Assembly (NCBI GenBank): GCA_017559955.1
Contig: JAFYPQ010000024.1
Span: 1 to 64,000, forward strand
Source of the DNA: Bacteroidales bacterium
GTDB lineage: Bacteria > Bacteroidota > Bacteroidia > Bacteroidales > G3-4614
DNA length: 64,000 bases
Direction of reading: 5' to 3'
Every line of letters begins with the position of its first letter. The stretch's first letter is position 1. Below are positions 7,791-17,867 of the stretch, in pieces. The translations under genes were made by a program, and so were the position numbers. Under the pieces are notes generated by a model. It searched no databases, was not told where the DNA came from, and saw only the letters and a list, made by a program, of their open reading frames with translations.

Positions 7791-9193
7791 ATTTGATAAG
7801 CTCCCACATCGGGATTTACACCCAAAGGACGCTCCACCCCATACATATCGGTGCGAAGTTCGGGGGTAAGATACGACTCACTACCCATTTGATATGCACT
7901 CGACTCTGTTGTGGAAATTCTATAATCGTAATAGTAAATATCACCACCAACACAGTTGAACATTGGATTTGCACTCCATATAGAGTTTATGAAGTTTGCA
8001 TCATCGCTTCCTGCAACCGTAAATAGACAGTTTCTAAATAAAATGTTTGTATAAGTGGATATATCTGAAGGAGACATTATCCTTGACGAACCCACAATTA
8101 TAGTATTGTCGAAAACTGCATTGGGGGTTGTAGGCAACGACTCATCATCAAATCTATTAAAAACCAACATGGGTTCTCTAATCACCTCAAACAACGAGAA
8201 GTAATTTGCCAACGTGCATTGAATAACATTTACCACACCTCCGTCGCACATTATCAATGCCCCTGCTCCATTTGATATTTCGCTATTGGTAACTATTACC
8301 TTGCTTTGATTTACGGTTAGCAGGTTTCCTTTTGAATTGTGCAATATAGAATTGTGTATTTTTATCTTCTCTTGCGATACATCAGACGAGTCGAGCACCA
8401 TTCCGTTTACCGTTCCACGCATAATGGTGTGTACAAAACGATTATTATAGCTATCTTTCGAAATATACAATCCATCCCATTGCCCAGGCAATCGGTCGTA
8501 TGGGAGATACGAGAACATATTATCCATTCTATCCCCTCTCAATACCACGGGGTCTGTCTGTGTACCCTCACTCAAAAGTTTGCCTCGCACCACAATCTTT
8601 GCCTTGTCGTGCATAAAGAGTTTTGCTCCTGGAGAGAGAGTAAGAGTTGCTCCGCTCTCAACCACCAAAGAATCGTATATTATATAAGGTTTTTCAGAAG
8701 TATATTTTGTATCTGATACAATTATCTCTCCCTTCTTTCGCACTGCATCCTGCCCATACGCCTCTAATTTAACATCTTGACGTACTCCGTTTGTAACAAA
8801 CACAATAGAGTCTTTTATCAAATACGGCATATTGCTATTGGTTGCCTTAGGTGTTACCTCAACAAAAACATAGATACTATCTTTTGCAGGAACCTCCACA
8901 TTGTATATATCTGGTCCTTTTGAGCCATCAACATTTATAAAGAATCCCGAGTTTTCGGCATCATCCAATATCACAGAGGTGATGATTAACGATTTGTCGT
9001 GATTATTATAAACCTTAAACGTTTTGGTTACAGCCCCCTGCTCGGTAAATACGGTATCAAATTTTACGCTATCGGTTGAGAAAGACAATAGATGAGAGGG
9101 CGATGTTGTAAATTCATCATCGAAACAACTTGTCATCATAGCCGACATCACAAGCATAAGCAACACGTAGAATATATGTAATCTCTTTCTCAC
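7766..9193 (-). CDS. Surface or periplasmic lipoprotein, beta-helix-like
   Basis: I chose the GTG at 9193: the first residues then read as a classic lipoprotein signal, with RKR, a hydrophobic stretch and the lipobox MTSC. An ATG further upstream (9262) would overlap lpxB and place a poor leader ahead of it. The mature part is 450-odd residues. It starts with an Ig-like segment; the second half has repeated short strands rich in N, S and V (such as HNSILHNSKGN), which suggests a right-handed parallel beta-helix. Function unknown; the position beside lpxB suggests a cell-envelope role. The C-terminal residues are encoded by an intergenic-type repeat. Confidence 0.75.
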   Translation of the reverse strand: MRKRLHIFYVLLMLVMSAMMTSCFDDEFTTSPSHLLSFSTDSVKFDTVFTEQGAVTKTFKVYNNHDKSLIITSVILDDAENSGFFINVDGSKGPDIYNVEVPAKDSIYVFVEVTPKATNSNMPYLIKDSIVFVTNGVRQDVKLEAYGQDAVRKKGEIIVSDTKYTSEKPYIIYDSLVVESGATLTLSPGAKLFMHDKAKIVVRGKLLSEGTQTDPVVLRGDRMDNMFSYLPYDRLPGQWDGLYISKDSYNNRFVHTIMRGTVNGMVLDSSDVSQEKIKIHNSILHNSKGNLLTVNQSKVIVTNSEISNGAGALIMCDGGVVNVIQCTLANYFSLFEVIREPMLVFNRFDDESLPTTPNAVFDNTIIVGSSRIMSPSDISTYTNILFRNCLFTVAGSDDANFINSIWSANPMFNCVGGDIYYYDYRISTTESSAYQMGSESYLTPELRTDMYGVERPLGVNPDVGAYQIVEIEIRN

Positions 9194-9248
9194 TATTTTT
9201 ATAACGAAATAATATCTATAAAATTGTAGAGAAATAGTTTTCTTGCAA

Positions 9249-10379
9249 CTAAAAACTAACAACTCTTTTAACTATAACCTTTGCCGCATGACGGGGCGCT
9301 CCTACCGCTCCCAAACGGTTTCGCATAAGTTCATATCCCTCCAACATTTTCTCTCGGTAAAGCGGTTGTAATATTTTTTCCAACTCCTCTCGGGTGTTCT
9401 CGGGAGTAAACAGATATGACAACAACTCTTTGACAACCTCTTTGCCAGCTATAAGATTTACCAAAGAGACGTAATCTATTTTCAACAACAGTTCAAACAT
9501 CTTATACGAAAGTTTGCCTCCTGCAACATAATAGCACACAACCTGAGGAACTCCCATCAAAGCAGTTTCAAGCGTTGCTGTTCCCGATGTCACCAATGCT
9601 GCTGTTGCTTGTTGCATAAGACGATATGTCTTACCATATACCACCTTTACATCTCTCTCACCTATTATTTCATTATAAAGTTGAGGTGATATTGACGGCG
9701 CGCCTGCAACCACAAACTGATAATCATTCATTCCCTTAACAGCCTCAATCATTCTGGGAAGCGAACCTTTTATCTCTCCAACTCGGCTTCCCGCAATAAG
9801 TGCTATGATTGGTTTGTTGTTCAAGCCGTTTAACTTGGTAAATTGTTCAAAAGTTTCATCTGCATCCTCTCTTATAGCCAATTCATCGACTGTTGGGTTA
9901 CCAACATAATCAACCTTATAACCAAGTCCATTGAAATAATCAACCTCAAATGGGAGAATAGAGTACATATAATCGACATATTTTTTAATCTGCTTTATAC
10001 GACGTTCTTTCCATGCCCATATTTTTGGGGCTATATAGTAGTGTGTAGGTATTCCCAATTTTGTTTTTACATATTTGGCAATTTTTAGGTTAAACCCGGG
10101 ATAATCAACCAATATGACTGCATCGGGGGAAAAGTTTTTTATATCTCTCTTGCACTCTCTCATATTACGCAATACGGTACGAAGATTCTTCACTACTGCA
10201 ACAAATCCCATAAACGCCATCTCTCGATAGTGTTTTACAAGCGTTCCACCCTGTGCAGCCATTAATTCGCCACCAAAGAAACGGAACTCCGCTTCGGGAT
10301 CGTTCTTCTTAATCTCGCTCATCAAATGCGATGCGTGTAAATCGCCCGACGCCTCTCCTACAACCAAATAATATTTCAT
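9249..10379 (-). CDS. lpxB: Lipid-A-disaccharide synthase
   Basis: Glycosyltransferase (family GT19) that joins UDP-diacylglucosamine and lipid X to give the lipid A disaccharide at the inner membrane. The 376-residue length is standard. The N-terminal block is VVGEASGDLHA, followed by FFGGELMAAQG; the C-terminal half contains TSGTATLETALMGVPQVVCY, the nucleotide-sugar site. It starts 5 bases after the ABC ATPase gene, in a long minus-strand run. Confidence 0.95.
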   Translation of the reverse strand: MKYYLVVGEASGDLHASHLMSEIKKNDPEAEFRFFGGELMAAQGGTLVKHYREMAFMGFVAVVKNLRTVLRNMRECKRDIKNFSPDAVILVDYPGFNLKIAKYVKTKLGIPTHYYIAPKIWAWKERRIKQIKKYVDYMYSILPFEVDYFNGLGYKVDYVGNPTVDELAIREDADETFEQFTKLNGLNNKPIIALIAGSRVGEIKGSLPRMIEAVKGMNDYQFVVAGAPSISPQLYNEIIGERDVKVVYGKTYRLMQQATAALVTSGTATLETALMGVPQVVCYYVAGGKLSYKMFELLLKIDYVSLVNLIAGKEVVKELLSYLFTPENTREELEKILQPLYREKMLEGYELMRNRLGAVGAPRHAAKVIVKRVVSF

Positions 10380-10384
10380 CTCTT

Positions 10385-11173
10385 CTATTTTAGTTTAGGG
10401 ATAAATCTTCCCGTATTTTTATCAAATGCTATTCCTCTCTCTTCAAACAAACTCTCCACATCGCCACACTCTATAGCCTCCGCAGTTGATTTAAACTTCA
10501 CCTCTCCGCCCTTTATAAGCAACAACTTGTCGGCAACCGAAAGAGATTGTTCCACATCGTGAGTAGACAATAGTATGGTCTTATTCTCCTCTTTTGTCAA
10601 ACGTTTTAAAAGATATAGTATCTCTATTCTGCTTGGGAGGTCTAAAAATGCGGTGGGTTCGTCAAGAATTATCAATGGAGTCTGTTGAGCAAGAGCTTTC
10701 GCTATCATAATCTTTTGTCTCTCGCCATCAGATAGTTGAGAGAGATATTTCTTAGATTTACCTGCCATTCCCACTAACGATAGCGACGATTGAACCATCT
10801 CTCTATCCTCTCTCCCCATTTTACCGAAAAATCCTGTATATGGATAACGACCTAAAGCAACAACCTCTTCAACCAAAAGACCACCCGCCATTGTCTTGTC
10901 CGTAAAAACAGCCGCAACTCTTTGAGCCAACTCTCGCGGAGATGTCTCAAATATATCCTCTCCGCAAATTTTAACCTCTCCCGATAGGGGGTGCTGCACA
11001 GATGAGAGAGTACGCAACAGTGTAGATTTTCCTGCGCCATTACATCCGAGTATCAAAGCAAGTTCTCCTTGATTAAGAGCAAAGTTTATCCCCTCTGCAA
11101 TTTTTGTTGCTGAGGCATCTTTGCCATAGCCAATCGTAAGACTCTTTACCTCTAATACAGTAGTTATCTCCAT
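10385..11173 (-). CDS. ABC importer ATPase, BtuD/FecE type
   Basis: Energy-coupling ATPase of an iron-siderophore, haem or cobalamin importer, 262 residues. Walker A is GCNGAGKST (43-51), the ABC signature is LSDGERQ, and the Walker B region reads LIILDEPTAF. Its start overlaps the permease stop by one base, so the two are translationally coupled. Vitamin B12 is a reasonable substrate given the BtuB operon 8 kb away, but no riboswitch precedes this set, and iron complexes or haem remain possible. Confidence 0.88.
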   Translation of the reverse strand: MEITTVLEVKSLTIGYGKDASATKIAEGINFALNQGELALILGCNGAGKSTLLRTLSSVQHPLSGEVKICGEDIFETSPRELAQRVAAVFTDKTMAGGLLVEEVVALGRYPYTGFFGKMGREDREMVQSSLSLVGMAGKSKKYLSQLSDGERQKIMIAKALAQQTPLIILDEPTAFLDLPSRIEILYLLKRLTKEENKTILLSTHDVEQSLSVADKLLLIKGGEVKFKSTAEAIECGDVESLFEERGIAFDKNTGRFIPKLK

Positions 11174-12183
11174 TAGTTGAAATACTCTATTTTTGAACGA
11201 TTTATTATAACATATATTATTACAGGTGCTCCAAATATAGGCGTTATCGCATTAAGCGGAAGCACTCCGCTCTGCCATGGCATTGAACACACAAGGGTAC
11301 ATACAAGCGCCGTTGCTGAACCTGCAAGAAGAGTTGCAGGCAAAAGCGTATGGTGGTTTGATGATTTTGTCATCAATCTTGCAACATGCGGAACTGCCAA
11401 TCCCAAAAACGATATTGGTCCGCAATACGAAGTCACTATTGCAGTAAGCAAACCTGTACACAAAAGCAACAATACCCTTGCTCTTTTTATATTCACACCT
11501 AAATTTGCGGCATACCTATCGCCTAATAGCAATGCATTAAGTGGTTTCATCAGCAATACCGAAAGGATAATTCCAATAAAGGATACCCCAACAAAGAGTG
11601 GCATATCCGAAAGTGATACACTCGAAAAATCACCCATTCCCCAAATCGTATATGAGAACACATTCTTTTCCGATGCAAAAAAGTTCAAAAGAGTAATTGC
11701 CGAATTTGTTACATACCCAACCATTATTCCCACTATAAGCAACATCACATTGCTCCGAACCACCATTGAAAATAGGATTATCACTCCAAGCGTTAATATT
11801 GCTCCTATAAAAGCTCCTAAAACATTTGTCATTGAACCTGAAACAGCACCCATAACACCACCTGTTGCCAACATTACCACTGCAACGCCCAACGATGCAC
11901 CTGATGTTATTCCCAATATAGATGGCCCCGCCAACGGATTTGAAAAGGCTGTTTGCAACAACAATCCTGCAACAGCCAAACTTGCCCCTGCAAGAAGAGC
12001 TGTTATGGCTTGAGGTAATCGCGACTGCAATACTATACTTTCGGCTACCTTGTTATCTGTTTCAAACCCCAAAAGCACATTAAAAGCATCCGCAAAAGGG
12101 ATATTCACCGAACCCATAAAGAGATTGGCAATAAAAAGCAACAGTGTCAATATAGACAAAAATAGTATTGGTCTTCTACTCAT
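11173..12183 (-). CDS. ABC importer permease, BtuC/FecCD type
   Basis: Inner-membrane permease of about 336 residues with around ten hydrophobic segments, FecCD family. Typical blocks are SRLPQAITALLAGASLAVAG near the N-terminus and CGPISFLGLAVPHVAR near the C-terminus, the latter forming the coupling helix. I chose the ATG at 12183, which gives MSRRP then a membrane segment and overlaps the binding-protein stop by 8 bases. The longer form beginning at 12243 adds an unlikely 20-residue polar leader. Confidence 0.88.
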   Translation of the reverse strand: MSRRPILFLSILTLLLFIANLFMGSVNIPFADAFNVLLGFETDNKVAESIVLQSRLPQAITALLAGASLAVAGLLLQTAFSNPLAGPSILGITSGASLGVAVVMLATGGVMGAVSGSMTNVLGAFIGAILTLGVIILFSMVVRSNVMLLIVGIMVGYVTNSAITLLNFFASEKNVFSYTIWGMGDFSSVSLSDMPLFVGVSFIGIILSVLLMKPLNALLLGDRYAANLGVNIKRARVLLLLCTGLLTAIVTSYCGPISFLGLAVPHVARLMTKSSNHHTLLPATLLAGSATALVCTLVCSMPWQSGVLPLNAITPIFGAPVIIYVIINRSKIEYFN

Positions 12184-13291
12184 CTTGTAACTTCTTGAAA
12201 TATCGGGTTGTATCAGACTCATTGAATAGCTCGGGATGAGCAATAAGCATTAAATCTCGCAATACATATTGCGGATATAGAGGCATCTCCTCATAAAACG
12301 GAACTTTTAGAGCATTTACTCCCCATACGTTTTTGGTTTTGTAGGAGGCAAAATTCCTATATGGAAGATACTCGTCCTTTAGCGATTTCAAAGTTTTATC
12401 ACACTCATCTGCATACTTCATTATCCATAAATCCGCATCAGCTCCACGAGCAAACACCTCCTCATACGATAAGGAGATAGAACCTTTATCTTTATTATCG
12501 CACCAAAGATAATCTATTCCTGCATCTCTATAAAGTCGTGCCATATAGCTATCACCACCTGGCTGATACCACACACCTCCTGTTTTGAGTTCACAAAACA
12601 GAGTAGGTCTGTTTTTAGCATCTCGCCCCATCTCAGCCAAGTTGTTATATTGTGCCTCAGTTTCTCTAAATAGAGAATCTGCTACATACTCGCAATCAAA
12701 AAGCATTGAGAGAAATTTTATCCACTCAGTGCGAGCAAGCGGAACACTCTCCATATAATCCGCCATCTCAATTATGGGTATTCCCAAACGAGCGACCTTA
12801 TCATCTCTATTATCCTTGTACGAAGAGACTATTATCACCTCGGGAGCAATGGATACTATCTTTTCCACGTCAGGAAGAAAAGAGCTACCTAAATCAGCAA
12901 CCTCTCCCTCTGCGACTCGTCTTTTCAAATCGTTATCAGCATTATAATGAACATCACAAATTCCTGTTATAACCGACTCTTTACCCAACTCTTTTATCAT
13001 TCCGCAATGCAACGAGGCATAAACTGCAGCACTCTCAACAGGAGTTCTCACAACAACACCTTTAGGCATTTCATCGGATAAATCCGCACTTTTTGAAACC
13101 AATATATAGCGTTGTAAGACCTTAAGTGTATCCCATGGATTTTGTACCTCAACTACGGTATAGCCATCAAACTTTTCTACAGCATAACCTTGTGCATAAT
13201 CGTTTGAAGTAGTAATTGTTCTCTCTCCGCCAGTTTTTGAACAAGCGACAAAAAGAACCAACAGCAATATGTATATTACACGACTAAACAT
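12176..13291 (-). CDS. Substrate-binding lipoprotein, BtuF/FepB type
   Basis: A 371-residue binding protein for the adjacent permease and ATPase. It has a lipoprotein signal ending in FVACSK, so it is anchored by lipid. The fold is the TroA-like helical-backbone type: two lobes, with blocks such as PDVEKIVSIAPEVIIVSSY. It directly abuts the radical SAM gene (0 bases between) and overlaps the permease gene. The ligand is not evident; cobalamin is likely by neighbourhood (inference). Confidence 0.85.
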   Translation of the reverse strand: MFSRVIYILLLVLFVACSKTGGERTITTSNDYAQGYAVEKFDGYTVVEVQNPWDTLKVLQRYILVSKSADLSDEMPKGVVVRTPVESAAVYASLHCGMIKELGKESVITGICDVHYNADNDLKRRVAEGEVADLGSSFLPDVEKIVSIAPEVIIVSSYKDNRDDKVARLGIPIIEMADYMESVPLARTEWIKFLSMLFDCEYVADSLFRETEAQYNNLAEMGRDAKNRPTLFCELKTGGVWYQPGGDSYMARLYRDAGIDYLWCDNKDKGSISLSYEEVFARGADADLWIMKYADECDKTLKSLKDEYLPYRNFASYKTKNVWGVNALKVPFYEEMPLYPQYVLRDLMLIAHPELFNESDTTRYFKKLQDE

Positions 13292-14221
13292 CTACTTTTC
13301 ATATAACGAGCCTTGATAAACTCCTCGTTGTTGCATACTCTTTATCAATTTTGCGGTAAATTCGTAGTTTTTTAACCCCCAACGTGGTGCTATCAAAAAT
13401 TCAGGAGGGCATTGCGATACAAATCTATCCAAAGCAATATCGGGACGCAAACGTTCGATGAAATCGGACACTACAGATATATATTCTTCAATGTCATAAA
13501 GATGCACTATTTCGGGATTTACCTCATACTCCTTTGCTAAACGTGTAGCACGAATTATCTGCAATTGATGAAGTTTTAATGATTTTATAGGAAGTTTAGA
13601 TACCTCTTTCGCCGATTGCATCATTGACTCCCTATCCTCTGTGGGCAATCCCAATATTAAATGCAAGCCACAATCAAGCCCATACTTATGCGTACGCAAT
13701 ACCGTATCTACCGTATCTTGCCAAGTATGGCAGCGATTTACTCTCTCCAAAACAGCATTATTACAACTCTCTGCTCCATACTCTATGAATATGAACTTTT
13801 CTTTTGAGACTTGTTGCAGATACTCCAAAATTTCATCGGGCATACAATCGGGACGTGTCGCAATAATCAATCCCTCAACCATTGGTTGCGACAAAGCCTC
13901 ACTATATCGGGCGATAGCCACCTCTGTCTCAGCATAACTGTTTGTGTATGATTGAAAGTAAGCCAAGTACCTCATTTGTGGATACTTTCGAGCAAAAAAC
14001 CCCTTACCCTCTTCAAGTTGGTTAGCTATTGAGCTGTATTGGTCACAATATCCCGGAGTAAATGAAGAATTATTGCAATATATACACCCTCCACGACCTT
14101 TACTACCATCTCTGTTTGGGCAAGTAAAGCCTGCATTGACCGATATTTTTTGAACCTTAAAATCGGGGAATTTTGCTTTTAAATATTCGCTAAAATCGTA
14201 AAATGGAATATCTGTCGCCAT
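13292..14221 (-). CDS. Radical SAM protein, TIGR01212/YhcC family
   Basis: A 309-residue radical SAM protein of the TIGR01212 (YhcC-like) family. The iron-sulfur cluster cysteines are in TCPNRDG and GGCIYCNN, the family's long-spaced Cx(n)CxxC arrangement near residues 28-50. The block HLILGLPTE follows. The exact reaction of the family was not known when last I can say. It sits between aroC (22 bases upstream) and the importer genes and shares their strand. Confidence 0.88.
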   Translation of the reverse strand: MATDIPFYDFSEYLKAKFPDFKVQKISVNAGFTCPNRDGSKGRGGCIYCNNSSFTPGYCDQYSSIANQLEEGKGFFARKYPQMRYLAYFQSYTNSYAETEVAIARYSEALSQPMVEGLIIATRPDCMPDEILEYLQQVSKEKFIFIEYGAESCNNAVLERVNRCHTWQDTVDTVLRTHKYGLDCGLHLILGLPTEDRESMMQSAKEVSKLPIKSLKLHQLQIIRATRLAKEYEVNPEIVHLYDIEEYISVVSDFIERLRPDIALDRFVSQCPPEFLIAPRWGLKNYEFTAKLIKSMQQRGVYQGSLYEK

Positions 14222-14243
14222 TACAAGTTATCTTAAAACACAA

Positions 14244-15317
14244 TTATAATCTTACTGTCTTAGAGATGAGATAACTATCCAAAAGAACCATTGCTGCCAT
14301 TGCCTCCACAACAGGAACTGCACGAGGCAAAACACATGGATCGTGACGTCCTTCGGCAGTTACCGAAACCTTATTCCCATCCACATCAACGGTATCTATT
14401 GGTTGCAACAGAGTTGCCACTGGTTTAAAAGCCACTCTGAAATATATATCCTCTCCATTTGAGATTCCACCTTGAATACCTCCCGAATTATTCGTAAGTG
14501 TTGAGACTTTACCATCTTCACAAACAAATACATCGTTCATCTGCGAGCCTCGATTTGCCACACCGGCAAAGCCCATACCATATTCAAAACCTTTTACAGC
14601 ATTGATTCCCAACATCGCACTGCCTAACTTTGCATGAAGTTTATCAAACACAGGTTCTCCCCAACCCACAGGCACGCCGTTTGCAACGCAGGTAATCACT
14701 CCTCCTATGGTATCGCCCTCTCTTTTAACCTCTGCTATCAAATCGCTCATACGCTCTGCGACCTCAACATCAGGACAACGTACCGCATTGGTTTCAATAA
14801 GCGAAAAATCGTATTTTTTATAATCTCTATCTAATTCAATATCTCCCACTTGCGATGTATAGGCTGTAATTCTTACACCCAATTCTTTTAATGCCAATTT
14901 TGCAAATGCTCCTGCCACCACTCGTGCAATGGTTTCACGAGCAGAAGAGCGGCCTCCTCCTCGATGATCCCTCACACCATAGTGCTGAGAGTATGTATAA
15001 TCGGCATGCGAAGGGCGATATATATTGCGAAGATTTTCATAATCCTTACTCTTCATATTGGTATTGTAAACCACAAAGCCTATTGAAGTTCCTGTTGTTA
15101 CTCCTTCAAAAACTCCCGACAAAATCTCAACTTTGTCATTCTCCTTGCGTTGTGTCACAATAGAAGATTGACCAGGTTTACGACGATTCAACTCACTTTG
15201 TATAAAATCCATATCAACAGCAATACCCGCAGGCATTCCATCAATAACTCCTCCTACCGCAACTCCGTGTGATTCTCCAAACGAAGTGAGAGTAAATAAT
15301 GTCCCGAACTTATTCAT
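14244..15317 (-). CDS. aroC: Chorismate synthase
   Basis: Converts EPSP to chorismate, the last step of the shikimate pathway, using reduced FMN. The 357-residue protein has all three family signatures: [18 protein letters not shown] near the start, then RPSHADYTY, and the [18 protein letters not shown] region with conserved His and Arg residues. It is the first gene of the long minus-strand run and is divergent from the DJ-1 gene, with 84 bases between them. Confidence 0.96.
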   Translation of the reverse strand: MNKFGTLFTLTSFGESHGVAVGGVIDGMPAGIAVDMDFIQSELNRRKPGQSSIVTQRKENDKVEILSGVFEGVTTGTSIGFVVYNTNMKSKDYENLRNIYRPSHADYTYSQHYGVRDHRGGGRSSARETIARVVAGAFAKLALKELGVRITAYTSQVGDIELDRDYKKYDFSLIETNAVRCPDVEVAERMSDLIAEVKREGDTIGGVITCVANGVPVGWGEPVFDKLHAKLGSAMLGINAVKGFEYGMGFAGVANRGSQMNDVFVCEDGKVSTLTNNSGGIQGGISNGEDIYFRVAFKPVATLLQPIDTVDVDGNKVSVTAEGRHDPCVLPRAVPVVEAMAAMVLLDSYLISKTVRL

Positions 15318-15362
15318 CTAAATTATCATTATATAATTGTGCGAAGATAATAAAAAATTATC

Positions 15363-15370
15363 TATCTTTG
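15363..15370 (+). promoter_or_regulatory. -7 element of the DJ-1 gene promoter
   Basis: TATCTTTG matches TAnnTTTG, 31 bases before the ATG at 15402. The upstream element is poor (TTGT at 15337-15340, spacing 22). Confidence 0.5.
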
Positions 15371-15401
15371 AATTTAGAAATAACGAGAAATATTTTTGAC
15401 T

Positions 15402-15950
15402 ATGAAAAAGAGCTTTGTTTTTATGGCAGATGGTTTTGAGGAGATTGAAGCCCTTGCTGTTGTTGATATGTTAAGACGTGCAGCTATGCCTGTGAGTATG
15501 GTTTCTATTTCAGATGAATTCGACGTAGAAGGTGCTCATGGCGTAACAATAGTTGCAGACGAAATAATTACCGAAGCCGACTTCTCTGACGCAGAGTGGC
15601 TTATCCTTCCCGGAGGCATGCCGGGTAGTGCAAATCTTGCTGCTTGTACTCCACTTGTAAACCTACTAAAAGCACACAACGAAGATGGCGGTAAAATTGC
15701 CGCAATATGCGCAGCTCCTATGGTATTAGGAGAAAACGGAATATTGGAAGGTAAAAATGCAACTTGTTACCCAGGTTTTGAAGATCACCTAAAGGGTGCA
15801 AATTATACTGCCTCTCAAATTGAACGCGACGGTAACATAGTAACAGGAAACGGTCCTGCACAAGCAATTATGTTTGCAGCTGCCATTATAGAAAAGAGTT
15901 TGGGCGAAGCTACCGCCCAACGCATCCTTGAAGGTATGATGAGAAAATAA
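15402..15950 (+). CDS. DJ-1/PfpI family protein
   Basis: A 182-residue protein of the DJ-1/ThiJ subfamily of the class I glutamine amidotransferase-like fold. The nucleophile-elbow cysteine is C103 in AAICAAP, and E16 (in EEIEAL) is the usual partner that stabilises its sulfenate or sulfinate state. Such proteins act in oxidative or carbonyl-stress protection or as glyoxalase/deglycase enzymes; the exact activity is not predictable. A TTG two codons earlier is possible, but the ATG at 15402 gives the normal family start. The gene is followed after 1 base by the RNase H gene. Confidence 0.88.
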   Translation: MKKSFVFMADGFEEIEALAVVDMLRRAAMPVSMVSISDEFDVEGAHGVTIVADEIITEADFSDAEWLILPGGMPGSANLAACTPLVNLLKAHNEDGGKIAAICAAPMVLGENGILEGKNATCYPGFEDHLKGANYTASQIERDGNIVTGNGPAQAIMFAAAIIEKSLGEATAQRILEGMMRK

Positions 15951-15951
15951 A

Positions 15952-16572
15952 ATGGCAGGTAAAAATAAATTTTACGTTGTTTGGCAAGGTGTTAATCCTG
16001 GCATATACAATTCGTGGGAGGAGTGCTTATTACAGGTAAAGGGCGTGCAAGGAGCAAAATACAAAGGTTTTGAAAATCGCACCGAAGCAGAAGCCGCTTT
16101 TGCCGAAGGAGCACCTACATACACCCTCGGACATAAAGCCGTTCAGACTCCCAAACAACTGCCAGCAGATATAAACAGTGCTATAGCTGTCGATGCCTCG
16201 TGCTTAGGCAATCCCGGCAAAATGGAGTACCAAGGCGTTTGGGCTGCAGACGGAGGATTAATATTCCGAGTAGGGCCATTTGAAGATGGTACTAACAACA
16301 TCGGAGAGTTTTTAGCCATTGTTCATGCTCTTGCATGGATGGAGAAAAACAATGTAAACTATACGATATACTCCGACAGTCGAAACGCAATGTTGTGGGT
16401 TGCCAATAAAAAATGTAAAACAAAATTAGAACGCACCGGACGTAACGATGAAATTTTCAACTTAATTGAGCGTGCCGAACGTTGGTTGAATACCCACTCA
16501 TTTAGAGCAAAAATTGTCAAATGGGAGACTAAACTTTGGGGAGAAGTTCCCGCTGATTTCGGCAGGAAATAA
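15952..16572 (+). CDS. rnhA: Ribonuclease HI with N-terminal RNA/DNA-hybrid binding domain
   Basis: Cleaves the RNA strand of RNA-DNA hybrids. It has 206 residues in two parts: an N-terminal caulimovirus viroplasmin-like hybrid-binding domain (about 6-50, with YVVWQGVNPGIY), then a type I RNase H domain. The acidic active-site set is visible as D81, E119, D142 and D166. It is co-transcribed with the DJ-1 gene and ends before a shared terminator. Confidence 0.93.
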   Translation: MAGKNKFYVVWQGVNPGIYNSWEECLLQVKGVQGAKYKGFENRTEAEAAFAEGAPTYTLGHKAVQTPKQLPADINSAIAVDASCLGNPGKMEYQGVWAADGGLIFRVGPFEDGTNNIGEFLAIVHALAWMEKNNVNYTIYSDSRNAMLWVANKKCKTKLERTGRNDEIFNLIERAERWLNTHSFRAKIVKWETKLWGEVPADFGRK

Positions 16573-16616
16573 GGGATTTATCATTAAATAATCATTATAA
16601 TCCATTAAAGAAAAGA

Positions 16617-16665
16617 GAACCGACTCTTGCTTATATAAAATATAAAAGCCTGAGTCGGTTCTTTT
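16617..16665. terminator. Bidirectional terminator between rnhA and a glycosyltransferase
   Basis: The 10-bp arms GAACCGACTC (16617-16626) and GAGTCGGTTC (16652-16661) enclose a 25-base loop. TTTT follows on the plus side and a T-rich tract on the minus side. It lies between convergent genes. Confidence 0.8.
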
Positions 16666-16688
16666 ATAAAGAGTTTCTCTAAGAAATA

Positions 16689-17861
16689 TCAAATATTCAA
16701 CTCCGAAAAAAGAGATTTCCATGCCGACAAAGTCTTTTTAGCGGAGAAACGTTTTACCGCCTCTCTGCCATTATATGCTATCTTACTTCTCAACTCGTCG
16801 TCATTCATTAATTTGTGTAGTGCCTCTGCATATCTCTTCTCATCAAATGCATCAATCAATACCCCATTTTGCCAAGAAGGAGATAAAATCTCCTCAATTC
16901 CCGCACTGCTGTTAAAAGCAATTGTTGCACACTGATTTGCCTGAGCTTCGAGCAACACCATTGGCCAACCCTCAAACGAAGATGTCATACACACTATGGC
17001 AGCTCTATCGTAATACTCTTTGGTATTTGCAGAATATCCTAAAAACGAAACTCGCTGTAAATTCAAATCCTCCTTTTGCTTCAATAGATTTTCATACTCA
17101 AGCCCTGAACCAACAAGGTTCAGACTCCATTCGGGATTATCTTTTTCAACCAACGACCATATACGTAATAACCTATCAACTCGCTTGGCAGTATAATTAA
17201 ATCGCCCTATAAAATATACCTCTCGCCTCTTCTCCTCCACAACATTTTGCAACTCCTTTACATAGTTAGGCAAAACTCTTATCTTAGACGTTGAGTACTC
17301 TAACCCTAATTTTTCGGCAAGTTCCCTACCAAAACCCTCACTTAAAACTGCAAATATATCGACGCTATTGTAAATATCAATATATCTCTTTTTTACAACA
17401 TTAAATTGCAATCCCAATTTATATTTCGGATAACGAAGCAGATACCACTCTAACTTTTTTATAAACGAATTCTTAATTTTTCGCTTTGTCCTATACATTT
17501 TCGATAAGTATTCCCAAAAAGGCATACTATGCAAAACATATACAACTTTAACATCGGTATCTCTCTTTATTTGCTCTATAAAGGGGAAATAGTTAGTATC
17601 AACAGGAACAATCAACACTTCAATACCGCACTCCTTTATTGTCCTCAATACCAAAGGATAATTCTCCTCATTATCATTCGGGAATGGCAACTTTATAAAC
17701 TTAATCTTATCGTTATGCTCCGAAATATTCTCGGCTTCTAATTTATGAGTAAAGACATATACATCTCTTGCATCATCTTTCAATACCGATGCAACATCTA
17801 AAGTTACAGTCTCCACTCCACCGTCAGGAAACTTTTTATGAAAAAAGGCAATATTCCCCAT
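16689..17861 (-). CDS. Glycosyltransferase, GT4 family
   Basis: A retaining GT-B glycosyltransferase of 390 residues. The N-terminal lobe starts with a glycine-containing loop (FPDGGVE). The C-terminal lobe has FIGRFNYTAKRVDRLL and the E-x7-E type block EGWPMVLLEA that binds the nucleotide sugar. It probably adds a sugar to lipopolysaccharide or a surface glycan. It follows the MsbA-like exporter by 6 bases, which fits a lipid-linked glycan role, but donor and acceptor are unknown. Confidence 0.85.
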   Translation of the reverse strand: MGNIAFFHKKFPDGGVETVTLDVASVLKDDARDVYVFTHKLEAENISEHNDKIKFIKLPFPNDNEENYPLVLRTIKECGIEVLIVPVDTNYFPFIEQIKRDTDVKVVYVLHSMPFWEYLSKMYRTKRKIKNSFIKKLEWYLLRYPKYKLGLQFNVVKKRYIDIYNSVDIFAVLSEGFGRELAEKLGLEYSTSKIRVLPNYVKELQNVVEEKRREVYFIGRFNYTAKRVDRLLRIWSLVEKDNPEWSLNLVGSGLEYENLLKQKEDLNLQRVSFLGYSANTKEYYDRAAIVCMTSSFEGWPMVLLEAQANQCATIAFNSSAGIEEILSPSWQNGVLIDAFDEKRYAEALHKLMNDDELRSKIAYNGREAVKRFSAKKTLSAWKSLFSELNI

Positions 17862-17867
17862 ACAATT

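Noticed and set aside
11177-12013. 278-codon open frame on the plus strand inside the permease gene
   Set aside because: It lies fully opposite a well-supported membrane permease and has no family features; it arises from that gene's codon bias.
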